This document shows, in pieces, positions 17,283 to 26,175 of a stretch of DNA of 64,000 nt. Under the pieces are notes generated by a model. That model was not told the DNA's origin and did not search any database. It was given only the letters and a program-made list of their open reading frames with translations. Made by a program: the position numbers and the translations under genes. How positions within the stretch are numbered: the first letter of the stretch is position 1; every line of letters starts with the position of its first letter. This DNA is from an uncultured Armatimonadota bacterium (GTDB lineage Bacteria > Armatimonadota > Fimbriimonadia > Fimbriimonadales > Fimbriimonadaceae), in assembly GCA_903899015.1 (NCBI GenBank), contig CAIUHP010000107.1:39287-103286 (forward strand), read 5' to 3'.

Positions 17283-18446
17283 GTGTTGCTTTCCTTGATT
17301 CTTGGCTCAGTGCTTTCCACGTCTCCGGATGCTGCTCGGGTTCTGATAGTCGAAAATACGGCTAGTCCGACGTCGGTTGAGATTGCTTCGGACTACATGG
17401 TGAAACGTGGAGTTAAGAACATCGTGAAGGTGGAGTGCCAGGACTCTGCCCTCGACGCGGGTAAGGAGACGATTCCGTATGCAGCATTCAAGACCGCAAT
17501 TGAAGCACCGCTGAAAAGCTACTTGGCAAGTCACCCGAAGATCGATTTTATTGTTCTGACGAAAGGAATTCCTATTCGAATTACGGGTGCGAATTTAGGG
17601 GTGAGCAACACGCAACCTTCCTTGGATTCGTATATCGCAGCTTTTGGATATGAGGCTCGAAAGGATACGATTCCAATTCAACTAAACGACAGCGGGTTCA
17701 CGGGAAAATGCTGGGCGAACCGGTTTTGGAACTCGCATGAGCGGTTCTCCCATGCCAAGTTCGGCGGGTATTTGGTAACTCGGTTGGATGCCTACTCCGT
17801 CGTTCAGGCGAAGCTGCTCACCACGTATGCCCTCCAATCAGAACAGCAAAAACCGACGGGCAAACTATTGATTGACGTGGCTCCGGAGCATGGTATTGGT
17901 GACCTCACCAAAGTGCCCATCTCGGCAATCAAGGACGGAAAACTTGATCTGCATGTGGTGAATGAACTGGGCTACGGCGAATGGGATGCCGACCTAGTGT
18001 TAGCGGGCAATACGCTTGAGAAGAAGGGCTTGCCAGTTATGTTGGACAAGACGCCGACGTTTATCGGTCGAAAATCAGACCTCATGGGCTACTGCTCGTG
18101 GGGAAGCAACGACCCGCATTTTGATCCGGCTGGCTACAAGTTTTTGAGCTTTGCACCCGGTGGAATCGCTGAGACAGCCGTTTCCACTAGCGGCCGCACG
18201 TTTCTACCTACGACGGGTGGCCAGTCATTGATCGCTGATCTGATCGAGGGGCACGTCACAGGTGTCAAAGGCTATTGCGATGAACCTCTGCTCCAAGCCA
18301 TCGCGTCACCAACTATTCTCCTCGACCGCTATACCGACGGTTGGACGCTCGCAGAAAGCTTTTATGCTGCGTCTCGATTTATAGGATGGGAAGACATCAT
18401 CATCGGTGACCCTTTATGTTCGCCCTACCGCAAGTCGAAGCGGTAG
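17283..18446 (+). CDS. TIGR03790-like exported protein
   Basis: A GTG start gives 387 residues, with a short hydrophobic leader. The body matches the TIGR03790 family pattern. Near the N-terminus are VLIVENTASPTSVEIASDYM and FIVLTKGIPIRI. Near the C-terminus are GVKGYCDEPLLQAIASP, TLAESFYAASRFIGWED and IIGDPLCSPY, typical end blocks of this conserved but functionally undefined family. The fold looks like an alpha/beta protein, and the GDPL(C)xPY end is highly characteristic. An 8-bp perfect inverted repeat spans its stop codon (18424-18447). Confidence 0.7.
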   Translation: MLLSLILGSVLSTSPDAARVLIVENTASPTSVEIASDYMVKRGVKNIVKVECQDSALDAGKETIPYAAFKTAIEAPLKSYLASHPKIDFIVLTKGIPIRITGANLGVSNTQPSLDSYIAAFGYEARKDTIPIQLNDSGFTGKCWANRFWNSHERFSHAKFGGYLVTRLDAYSVVQAKLLTTYALQSEQQKPTGKLLIDVAPEHGIGDLTKVPISAIKDGKLDLHVVNELGYGEWDADLVLAGNTLEKKGLPVMLDKTPTFIGRKSDLMGYCSWGSNDPHFDPAGYKFLSFAPGGIAETAVSTSGRTFLPTTGGQSLIADLIEGHVTGVKGYCDEPLLQAIASPTILLDRYTDGWTLAESFYAASRFIGWEDIIIGDPLCSPYRKSKR

Positions 18447-18549
18447 GAGAATTGGGTCCGGAAAGAGCCGGTCCGCGGAATTTATTCCGCTCAAGGTCCC
18501 CGGAATTTATTCCGGAAACGACGGATTAGGAGGGCGAGCCACCCATCCT
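18424..18549 (+). repeat. Cluster of four short hairpins after the TIGR03790-like gene
   Basis: Stems are CCTACCGC/GCGGTAGG (18424-18447, over the stop codon), GCGGAA/TTCCGC (18475-18490), CCGGAA/TTCCGG (18500-18515) and AGGAGGG/CCCATCCT (18528-18549). The second and third share CGGAATTTATTCCG and look like a tandem duplication. None is followed by a U-tract. Confidence 0.6.
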
Positions 18550-18615
18550 GAAAACTAAGAATTCTCAACAGTTTCCTGACCTCGAAATTCATTCGTGAAA
18601 GTACAAACGCAGACC

Positions 18616-18681
18616 GCGTAAACCACTGAGATTACGACTACAGACGCTCCCGTGGATGGACAAAGGAGACCATCGACATAA
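18616..18681 (+). repeat. Dispersed hairpin repeat, copy E (degenerate core)
   Basis: CTACAG at 18638-18643 is followed by exactly 21 nt and then GGAGACCATCGACATAA (18665-18681), as in copies C and F. The hairpin core upstream of CTACAG is eroded; only an AACCAC stretch is recognisable. Confidence 0.6.
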
Positions 18682-18744
18682 GTCTCTAATCCATCAACAT
18701 GGCTGGTAAATGGACCTACAAGGTTTCAAGCATTGAAATCAAAA

Positions 18745-18810
18745 CGGAGGCACGAACCACCTCCGCCTACAGGAATTCGTGTGGGCGGGTAAAGGAGACC
18801 GTCGGCCAAA
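18745..18810 (+). repeat. Dispersed hairpin repeat, copy F (best-preserved copy)
   Basis: The core at 18745-18772 has stem CGGAGG/CCTCCG and loop CACGAACCA, then CCTACAG. After a 21-nt spacer comes GGAGACCGTCGGCCAAA (18794-18810). This copy defines the plus orientation used here. Confidence 0.8.
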
Positions 18811-18854
18811 GTCCGAAGATCTCCGTCACCCTTGAAACTCAACGACTGGATTCT

Positions 18855-21137
18855 CTAGTAGAGATAGACGCGAAATGCTTTTGTCTTCGCGGGGCGGTCG
18901 CCCTGGCGCGGTGTGAGACGAACACCAGCCGCAGTCGTATTGGCACCGAGGTCAATAATGATTTGATGCGGGTTGCCTTTGTGCTCGCTGCTCCACACGC
19001 TATGCCAGATCGTTTCTAAATCGCCATCCAGCAAGTTCTCAGCTGCTCCATCCTCTTGGGCTGTTTCTTCGCTGTCCACAAAAGCGACTCGCCACTTGGC
19101 ACGATCGATTAGGAATCCATCTGGAGCGATCAAATCCACTTCGCTGAGAGCGGAGTATGTTTCGTTCTCAAACGTCGAGTCGGTTTCGATGCAAAGATAG
19201 CGTCCCGTCCGAGTTGGGAATTTGAACCGTTGGGCAGCATCGCCTTTGGCCAAGTCTCCCGAAATTGCGAGTTCCGCATCGGTCAGGCTGGACACCTTAG
19301 CGAGTTTTACGCGTGGTCGCTTGGTGTCGACTTTCTCACGCTTCAAGTCGGTGAGAATCGGTTCCGCAAGACCCTCGATCGTTGGCGAATTGGTCTTAAC
19401 TTCTTCAAAAACCGTGACGGTGTTTTGCCCCGTTTTGAGCCAGACGCCGGGCACGTAAAGAGTTTGTTGAGGTCCGATCCACCAATATCGACCCAGGTTA
19501 TGACCATTCACCCAAATCACACCTTTCGTCCAACCTCGAAGGTCAAGGAAGGCATCTCCTAGGGTGGAGAGGTTAAAGGTTCCCTGGTAGAAAGCGGGGC
19601 CATCATTGGTCTCGTTGACCAGATTCAGGTGGCTGACGTCTTTCATCGGAAGGCTATAGATCTCCCAACCTTTTAGCGTGACGCCCCCGAGTTCCACGTG
19701 GTCCGTAATGCCTTTAAAGTTGTCCGGGATCTTGCTACCGTAATTGATGCGACCGCTGTTCTCAACTAGAATGTCCAGTTGAGCCCCTGAAGCAGGGATG
19801 TCGATCACTGTTGTTTGTTGTTTGCGTCGACGATCCAAAGTTGTGATCACTTTGCCGTCAAGCATGATCACTCCGAAGTCTCGCAGATCGCGAATATCCA
19901 ACGTCACCTGCTTTTGGCCTTTGACATGAGTTCGGTAGAGAACAAACCCATATGCTTGACCGAGCGATTCCATCGTTTTGGTGGTTTCCGACACAACTGG
20001 TTTGGGCAGATTGTGGAAAAGAGTTCCGCTATGGTTGAGGGTAAATCGCGGAATGGTAACGATTGGGATGGTTGCGGGAAGCGGAGGAGGCGTGATGCCC
20101 GTCACTTTGGTGATCGCATCTCGGAATCCGTAATATTTCTTTCTTGGTCGTCCCGCTTCGTCAAGGGGGGCGTCGTAGTCGTAGCTTGTGATGTCAGGCT
20201 CAAATCCGCCGCCCCAATTCGCGCCGTTCGTGAAGCCAAAGTTGGTGCCACCATGGAACATGTAGAGGCTGACCGAGACGTTGTTCTTAATGAGATCGGT
20301 AAAGCTTCTGACGCCACCATCCGTAATCGATTTTGCTCCGCCCCAATGGTCGAGCCAACCCGGATAAAACTCGGGGACGATGTAGGGACCGCCGGGTGTG
20401 TATTTGTTCGCGGTCTTAACCGTATCGGGCCAGCCGCCACCGTTGACACCGGCAACAGTTCCTGGAATCCAAGCGCTCGCGAGTTGGGAACTTCCTTCCG
20501 CTACGTAAAGGGGCACGTCATAGCCGTCTTCCTTAAGCGCGTCCCGGATCTCAGCCATGTAAACCTTGTCATTGCTGTAGGACCCATATTCGTTCTCAAC
20601 CTGAACCATCAAAATGTTTCCGCCATGGGTGACCTGTAAATCCACGGTGCGTTTGGCCATCTCCTTGAGATAGCGCTTGCTGAATGTCATGAATTGGGCT
20701 TCTTTCGACCTGACGACGAGTCCCTTTTCGTTCAGTAACCAATAGGGATAGCCGCCAAATTCCCATTCCGCACAAACATAGGGGCCTGGTCGTAGGATCG
20801 CGAACATCCCCTCCTCTTCACATATGCGCAGAAACTGAGTGACATCTTCATTGCCGCTAAAGTCGAAGTGACCTTTTTCCGGCTCATGCATATTCCAAAA
20901 CTGGTAGACCGAAATCGTATTCAGCCCCATGGCTTTGGCCATCTGGATGCGCTGCCTCCAATACTCTTTGGGTACTCGGGAGGGGTGAATCTCACCCGCT
21001 AGAATCACAAAAGGTTTGCCGTCAAGCTGAAACTTGCCATCCACAATTTCAAACTTATGTTTAGGAAAGGCGGAGGCCGTTGCAGCAACTGCGAAAGCGG
21101 CTGCAATCGAAAAAAGGGACCGGATACATGTTCGCAT
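18855..21137 (-). CDS. Exported GH35 beta-galactosidase
   Basis: The 760-residue protein carries a signal peptide (residues 1-23). It shows the GH35 signatures GEIHPSRVPKEYW, RPGPYVCAEWEFGGYP and HGGTNFGF. By comparison with GH35 enzymes the acid/base is E183 (QVENEYGSY) and the nucleophile E256 (VPEFYPGW). C-terminal beta-sandwich domains (about 400-760) include GRYWWIGPQQTLYVP, typical of the family, and a terminal F5/8-type carbohydrate-binding-like module with LDGDLETIWHSVW. It releases terminal beta-galactose from oligosaccharides outside the cytoplasm. With the two GH31 genes it suggests a xyloglucan- or galactan-like diet, which is an inference. Confidence 0.9.
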   Translation of the reverse strand: MRTCIRSLFSIAAAFAVAATASAFPKHKFEIVDGKFQLDGKPFVILAGEIHPSRVPKEYWRQRIQMAKAMGLNTISVYQFWNMHEPEKGHFDFSGNEDVTQFLRICEEEGMFAILRPGPYVCAEWEFGGYPYWLLNEKGLVVRSKEAQFMTFSKRYLKEMAKRTVDLQVTHGGNILMVQVENEYGSYSNDKVYMAEIRDALKEDGYDVPLYVAEGSSQLASAWIPGTVAGVNGGGWPDTVKTANKYTPGGPYIVPEFYPGWLDHWGGAKSITDGGVRSFTDLIKNNVSVSLYMFHGGTNFGFTNGANWGGGFEPDITSYDYDAPLDEAGRPRKKYYGFRDAITKVTGITPPPLPATIPIVTIPRFTLNHSGTLFHNLPKPVVSETTKTMESLGQAYGFVLYRTHVKGQKQVTLDIRDLRDFGVIMLDGKVITTLDRRRKQQTTVIDIPASGAQLDILVENSGRINYGSKIPDNFKGITDHVELGGVTLKGWEIYSLPMKDVSHLNLVNETNDGPAFYQGTFNLSTLGDAFLDLRGWTKGVIWVNGHNLGRYWWIGPQQTLYVPGVWLKTGQNTVTVFEEVKTNSPTIEGLAEPILTDLKREKVDTKRPRVKLAKVSSLTDAELAISGDLAKGDAAQRFKFPTRTGRYLCIETDSTFENETYSALSEVDLIAPDGFLIDRAKWRVAFVDSEETAQEDGAAENLLDGDLETIWHSVWSSEHKGNPHQIIIDLGANTTAAGVRLTPRQGDRPAKTKAFRVYLY

Positions 21138-21239
21138 GAGCCTATAGGTTATCTGAGTTGGCTAAAACATGTGAAAAACCTGAATAGAGGCACCGATTGA
21201 AGCGAGATTCACGTAAGATTTGGAGGAATTCGCCGCCCT

Positions 21240-22706
21240 TTGGCGAACTCAAGTGACTTGCCAACTATGACGTTCCCTCCTCGACTCCTTCCAAAATGCC
21301 TAGCTCTTTCGGCTTGCGCTGGTTGCTTCGCCCTCTCAATGGGCCAAAGTTCAATCGCTTCTTATAACGGTATCCATGCCATCGTGGGTGCTCGCATCGA
21401 AATTGGTGATGGCCGGGTTCTGGAAAAGGGAACCGTCATCATTAAGAACGGGCTCATTGTTGCCGTGGCGGTTGATGCTGCTGTGCCCCGTGGTGCCGAA
21501 GTGCTCGATGGAAAAGGCCTCACGGTTTATCCCGGATTCATCGATGGATACACGACGAAAGGGTTCACAGCCCCTGCCGCGCGTCCGGCTGAGACGGATC
21601 AGAATGCAGACAATCCGAACTATGCGTCCGCGTTTATGCGAGAAACCGTTCGAGTGGGGATCCGGCCGGAGATTCAGGCAGCCGAAAATCTTTCGCTAAC
21701 CGATGAAGTACTGAAGGGGTATCAGACCAACGGATTTACGACCATCATGGTTGTTCCAAGTGGGGGAGATATCAGTGGAGTCAGTGCACTGGTAAATCTA
21801 AGCGGCCGACCGACGAGAGAATGCGTGGTCCTTCCCCGATTTGCAGAAAGTATCGGATTCAGTGGTCCTTCAGGAAGTTATCCCAGCAGTCTAATGGGAC
21901 ACATTGCCCAGGTCAGGCAAACGCTGATCGACGCAAACTGGCTGACCAAGTTGGATAAAAGCTTTCAGGCGGGTGGTGGCACAAGACCGCCCACCGATCC
22001 CTCGCTGTCTGCTCTGCTTCCCTTACTGTCTGGAAAGTTGCCTGCTATTTACGATGCCGATAACTCAGCCCAAATCGGCAGAGCGCTAACTCTTTCTTCC
22101 GAGTTCGGAATGAGATCGGTTCTGGCAGGCGGGACCGAGGCATGGAAGCGGATTGAGGACATAAAGGCTGCGGGAGCGCCGGTCCTCGTCGCATTGTCTT
22201 TTGGTGCTGAGCCTGGAACATCGCCAGCCAAACCGGATGCGCCCAAGCCTGTCGATGCAAAACAAGACGCTGCTAAAACGGAATCATCTACGGCAGACCC
22301 CGAAAATCCTGCTGAAACAGCCGAGCGAAAGAGGCTCTACGAAGAGACGTTAAAGAATGCATCTCTCCTTGCCAACTCTGGAATTCCAATGGCTTTTACG
22401 ACGAAGGGCACCGCCTCTACTACGGTCTTCATGGAAAACCTCCGAAAGGCAGTTAAGGCGGGTCTCTCAAAGGAGGCAGCGTTAAAGTCGCTGACGATTG
22501 ATGCGGCAAAGAGTTTCGGTGTGGATCGTCAATTAGGAACGGTCGAGGCGGGGAAGATCGCGAACGTAATCGTGACTTCCACCGACTTCCTTGATCCCCA
22601 GATGAAGGTCAAGATGCTCTACATCGACGGAAGGAAAATTGACCCCGGCAAAGGGAAAACTCCTCCGACTTTTCGTTTCCAATTCCACGAGGACGGTGGC
22701 AACTAA
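21240..22706 (+). CDS. Amidohydrolase-like exported protein lacking the HxH metal motif
   Basis: This 488-residue protein has the amidohydrolase composite-domain fold ends (ARIEIGDGRVLEKGTVIIKN, VYPGFIDG, FGVDRQLGTVEAGKIANVIV). At the place where active members read GFIDAHxH it has GFIDGYTTKG. Later ligand positions also look altered (AIYDADNSAQ, MAFTTKG), so it may be catalytically dead. A signal peptide (PKCLALSACAGCFALSMGQ) is clear. The TTG at 21240 follows GGAGG at 21221-21225 at long spacing; ATG 21267 is the alternative start. The stop shares a base with the next start (TAATG), so the two are translationally coupled and may form one complex. Confidence 0.75.
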   Translation: MANSSDLPTMTFPPRLLPKCLALSACAGCFALSMGQSSIASYNGIHAIVGARIEIGDGRVLEKGTVIIKNGLIVAVAVDAAVPRGAEVLDGKGLTVYPGFIDGYTTKGFTAPAARPAETDQNADNPNYASAFMRETVRVGIRPEIQAAENLSLTDEVLKGYQTNGFTTIMVVPSGGDISGVSALVNLSGRPTRECVVLPRFAESIGFSGPSGSYPSSLMGHIAQVRQTLIDANWLTKLDKSFQAGGGTRPPTDPSLSALLPLLSGKLPAIYDADNSAQIGRALTLSSEFGMRSVLAGGTEAWKRIEDIKAAGAPVLVALSFGAEPGTSPAKPDAPKPVDAKQDAAKTESSTADPENPAETAERKRLYEETLKNASLLANSGIPMAFTTKGTASTTVFMENLRKAVKAGLSKEAALKSLTIDAAKSFGVDRQLGTVEAGKIANVIVTSTDFLDPQMKVKMLYIDGRKIDPGKGKTPPTFRFQFHEDGGN

Positions 22707-25297
22707 TGAAAACACGTCATGCAATCTCATCGTCCCTTTTTGCCGCTCTTTTAGTCGGTGTGCTTTTGTCTCCAGCATCGGCTCAGACTGTGCAGACAGA
22801 AGTTGCGGCAGATCGAAGGTCGACTTTTCATACCCAGGGCGACGTTCTCATCAAGAACGGAAAGTTGCTTACCGTCACCAAAGGTGTGATCGAGGGTGGA
22901 GATATCCTTATTCAGAAAGGCAAGATCACCCAGATCGGTAAGGGAATCAAAGCACCCGACGGAGTCAAAGTCATTGACGCCTCCGGGAAGTTCGTGACCC
23001 CTGGAATTATCGATGCCCACTCTCATCGTGCGAGCGATGACACGAACGAAGGTGCGGACTCGATAACTGCGGAAGTCCGCATTCGAGACATTCTCAACCC
23101 AGATCAGCTCGGGCTTTACTATGCAGTTGCGAGCGGCATGACCACCTCTCTTGTGCTTCATGGAAGCGCCAACCCGATTGGCGGGCAAAGCCTAGTTATC
23201 AAGAACAAATGGGAGCGACCCGCCAAAGAAGTGATCTTCGAGGGTGCCCCTCGCATGATCAAATTTGCACTGGGGGAGAATCCGAAGCGTCCTGGCCAGA
23301 ACAACCAGAGATTCCCAGCAAGCCGAACCGGCGTGGAAGCTGTCTATCGACGTGCTTTCGCCGATGCTCGCGACTACATGGCGGCATGGTCAGAATACGA
23401 GAAGAAGAAAGATGATCCGAAAGTGCCTGCTCCTCGACGCGATTTAAGGTTAGAGGCTCTTGCCGACATCTTGAAGCGCAAAACTTGGGTTCAGTGTCAT
23501 AGCTACCGCCAAGACGAGATGTTGATGATGGTTCGGCTCAGCCAAGAATTCAACTTCCATTTGTGCATGCAGCATGCGTTGGAGTCCTATAAGATTGCAC
23601 CGGAATTGGCAAAGGCCCATGTGCCGGTTTCCATGTTTGGCGACGGATTTGCCTACAAGCTAGAAGTCGTTGATTCGATTCCAATGGCTACCGCAATCTG
23701 CGACAAAGCAGGCGTAACCGTTTCGGTCAATACCGATACCTTTATGGGAACCGTTCCCATCACGCAGGATGCGGCCAAGTCCATGCGTTACGGTGTAAGC
23801 GAAGATCATGCCTTGCGAATGGTGACGATGAATCCCGCCATGGAGCTAGGAGTCGATAATCGGGTCGGATCTTTGGAAGTGGGTAAGGATGGAGACATCG
23901 CGATTTGGCAGGGCCATCCACTCAGTAACTACACCAAATGCGTGATGACCTTTATTGACGGAGAAGTGTTCTTCGAACGTCGTGATGTCTTCAAGGTGGA
24001 CAAAAAGTCTGAGGCCGCCGCAAGTGTTAAGTCCATGGCATTTGATCCCGATAGATCGGTCCTGCCCAAAGATGCCAGCAGTTACCTTATAAAAGGGGCG
24101 ACGGTCCATTTGGTTTCTGGCCCGGATCAAATGAATAGCAACGTACTTATTAAAGGCGGTCACATTGAAGCGGTTGGCGCCAATGTGGAGCCAGGGTCAG
24201 GCACGGTGGTTATTGAAGGGAAGGGACTACACGTTTATCCGGGACTCATCGACGGTGGATCCAAGTTAGGTATCGATGAGATTGGAGAGGTTTCCTCCAG
24301 TCAGGACTCGAGTGAAAATGGCGAGTACAAACCAGATTTAATGGCGATCCATTCGATCAACCCAGATAATCAGCACTTTGCCAAGGTTCGCTTCAACGGA
24401 ATAACCTCTGCGGTCACGAACCTTGCTGGGGGAGTGATCGGTGGGCAAGCAGCCTTGCTCAATACGCTCGGATTTACTACTGAGGGCGTCGATTTGGGAA
24501 GTCCAGCCGGGCTTGACGTGTACGTGCCAGCAGGTCCTGACCCTCGCTTTAAAGAGTTTATGCCTGCTGAACAATATGCGCTGATGGTTAATGGAGTTGG
24601 CGATAGAATCAAAGCTTTTGAAGATTACTTTGAGGCCGCGAAGCGATACGGTGAAGCTCGATCGGCAGGCGAAAGCATTCCGAGCGATATGAAACTCGAG
24701 GCGATGCAGCCTTACCTGAAGGGGTTGAAGCCGGTTTTCTTACATGCCGACGCGTCTTCATCGATTCGAGAAGCGATCGCGGTCACCAAGAAATTTGGTC
24801 TCAAAGGAATTATCGTTGGTGGCGGCCAAGCGTGGAAGTTGGCCGGTTTAATCAAGGACAGCGGCATGCCGGTCATCCTAAAAGGACCCAGCGCTGCGTG
24901 CCCCGACGAGACGGGAGTCATCGGAGAGTTTGATCCGTATGATTCAACTTACGCGTCTGCTTCGATCTTGCACGATGCGGGAGTCAAATTCTGCTTCATG
25001 ACCGACTCGTTTGATACGTCAATGAATCTGCCGTTCTCAGCCGGCCGAACGTGTGCGTTTGGACTTTCCCACTCTGACGCAATCAAGGCTCTGACGCTCG
25101 ATGCAGCCTCAATCTTGGGGGTTGGAGATAAGTTAGGTAGCTTAGAGCGCGGAAAAATCGCGAACGTCATCGTAACCGACGGCGATCCGCTGGAACTCAC
25201 CTCTCAGCTTCGATACTTGTTTATTCAAGGAAAGCCTGTAAAGCTTGAGAGCCACTATACAGACCTGTATCGCAAATATATGGGGCGGCTGAAGTAA
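22706..25297 (+). CDS. Exported double-amidohydrolase protein
   Basis: The 863-residue protein has a signal peptide (residues 1-26) and two consecutive amidohydrolase-like domains. The first (about 43-430) has intact ligands: H105-x-H107 (GIIDAHSH), a histidine in QCHSYRQDE, another in MQHALES and an aspartate in VNTDTFMG, resembling imidazolonepropionase-type enzymes. The second (about 449-863) begins a new composite domain (YLIKGATVHL) but reads GLIDGGSKLG where HxH is expected. One active and one degenerate domain are therefore joined. Together with the preceding degenerate homologue, the locus encodes three such domains. The substrate is probably a cyclic amide or dipeptide, but this is unknown. 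Confidence 0.8.
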   Translation: MKTRHAISSSLFAALLVGVLLSPASAQTVQTEVAADRRSTFHTQGDVLIKNGKLLTVTKGVIEGGDILIQKGKITQIGKGIKAPDGVKVIDASGKFVTPGIIDAHSHRASDDTNEGADSITAEVRIRDILNPDQLGLYYAVASGMTTSLVLHGSANPIGGQSLVIKNKWERPAKEVIFEGAPRMIKFALGENPKRPGQNNQRFPASRTGVEAVYRRAFADARDYMAAWSEYEKKKDDPKVPAPRRDLRLEALADILKRKTWVQCHSYRQDEMLMMVRLSQEFNFHLCMQHALESYKIAPELAKAHVPVSMFGDGFAYKLEVVDSIPMATAICDKAGVTVSVNTDTFMGTVPITQDAAKSMRYGVSEDHALRMVTMNPAMELGVDNRVGSLEVGKDGDIAIWQGHPLSNYTKCVMTFIDGEVFFERRDVFKVDKKSEAAASVKSMAFDPDRSVLPKDASSYLIKGATVHLVSGPDQMNSNVLIKGGHIEAVGANVEPGSGTVVIEGKGLHVYPGLIDGGSKLGIDEIGEVSSSQDSSENGEYKPDLMAIHSINPDNQHFAKVRFNGITSAVTNLAGGVIGGQAALLNTLGFTTEGVDLGSPAGLDVYVPAGPDPRFKEFMPAEQYALMVNGVGDRIKAFEDYFEAAKRYGEARSAGESIPSDMKLEAMQPYLKGLKPVFLHADASSSIREAIAVTKKFGLKGIIVGGGQAWKLAGLIKDSGMPVILKGPSAACPDETGVIGEFDPYDSTYASASILHDAGVKFCFMTDSFDTSMNLPFSAGRTCAFGLSHSDAIKALTLDAASILGVGDKLGSLERGKIANVIVTDGDPLELTSQLRYLFIQGKPVKLESHYTDLYRKYMGRLK

Positions 25298-25304
25298 GAG
25301 TCCG

Positions 25305-25337
25305 ATTTGGTTGGGCTGAAGGTCAGCCCAACCAAAT
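25305..25337. terminator. Stem-loop between convergent genes
   Basis: A perfect 15-bp inverted repeat, ATTTGGTTGGGCTGA / TCAGCCCAACCAAAT, with a 3-nt loop lies 7 nt past one stop codon and 4 nt before the other. It could terminate both strands, but neither side has a U-tract. Confidence 0.6.
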
Positions 25338-25341
25338 GATC

Positions 25342-26175
25342 TTAGCCAAGGTTTTTCTTAAAGAAAGCGATGACGTGCTTGTACGCATCGTCAGCATTCT
25401 TCTTGTCGTACACCGGGTTACTAGGATTGGCGAACGCGTGGTTTGCATCGTAGTGAAGTACTTCAAGCGATTTGCCCGAAGACTTCATCGCGGTTTGGAA
25501 GTCGGAGACCACCTTGTCGTTGATCCACTGATCCTTCATCGCATGGACCATGAGGACAGGAGCCTTAAGCTTGGCAAGTGCGGCTGGCTGGATGTCGGGC
25601 ATACCATAGTAGACGACGCAGGCTTGAACGTTCTTTCCGCCTTGAATTGCGGTTTCGTGAGACCAACCCCCGCCGAAACAGTATCCAACGGTGCCAATCT
25701 TGGAGAACTTCACTCCTAAGTCACCTCGCTTGAGGTCCATCACCGCACCGCTAACGATCGCGGTAGCTCGAGTCTTGTCGACGGCAGCCATGTAATCACG
25801 AGCTTCGGTTGCAGTCTTGCCAATTTTGCCCTCATAAAGATCGACCGCAAGGACAGCGTAACCCGTCGTGTCGTGAATCTTTTGAGCTTCTTGCTTGATG
25901 AAATCATTCAAGCCCCAAAATTCGTGGATCATGACAACCGCGACCTTCACACCTGAAGTCGGAGGCACATAGAACGCTCCGGCATCCTTACCGTTAGCAT
26001 CCTTGATGGTCGTGGCTGACCCTTCCTTTCCTGAGTAACGAAATTCTTTTGGGGTCAAGTGAGCGGCGAGGAATGACGGGTCGGCCATAAAGGGCGTCAT
26101 GTCTCCGCCACAACAACTCGCAGTGCCTTGATGTTTTGCTGAAAACATGAGAGTTCCGATGAGGGCTAAAAGCAT
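25342..26175 (-). CDS. Exported dienelactone hydrolase-family protein
   Basis: This 277-residue alpha/beta hydrolase has the dienelactone hydrolase nucleophile elbow GYCFGGG (cysteine nucleophile) and the catalytic aspartate (MKDQWI) and histidine (DANHAFANP). The N-terminal MLLALIGTLMFSAKHQG suggests a signal peptide, unusual for a family that is mostly cytoplasmic but common for exported homologues of unknown substrate. An AGGAG ribosome-binding site lies about 8 nt upstream of the ATG at 26175. It converges on the double amidohydrolase gene across a perfect 15-bp stem. Confidence 0.8.
   Translation of the reverse strand: MLLALIGTLMFSAKHQGTASCCGGDMTPFMADPSFLAAHLTPKEFRYSGKEGSATTIKDANGKDAGAFYVPPTSGVKVAVVMIHEFWGLNDFIKQEAQKIHDTTGYAVLAVDLYEGKIGKTATEARDYMAAVDKTRATAIVSGAVMDLKRGDLGVKFSKIGTVGYCFGGGWSHETAIQGGKNVQACVVYYGMPDIQPAALAKLKAPVLMVHAMKDQWINDKVVSDFQTAMKSSGKSLEVLHYDANHAFANPSNPVYDKKNADDAYKHVIAFFKKNLG

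Larger units (their letters stand above)
18447..18854. other. Intergenic region between convergent genes with hairpins and two dispersed repeats
   Basis: These 408 bp contain no supported gene. The first part holds the short hairpins noted separately, and the second part holds repeat copies E and F in direct orientation. No clear U-tracted terminator for either flanking gene is seen. Confidence 0.65.

Noticed and set aside
19815..20639. Long plus-strand ORF (274 codons) opposite the GH35 gene
   Set aside because: It lies antisense within a strongly supported GH35 gene, has no family features and is best explained by codon bias.
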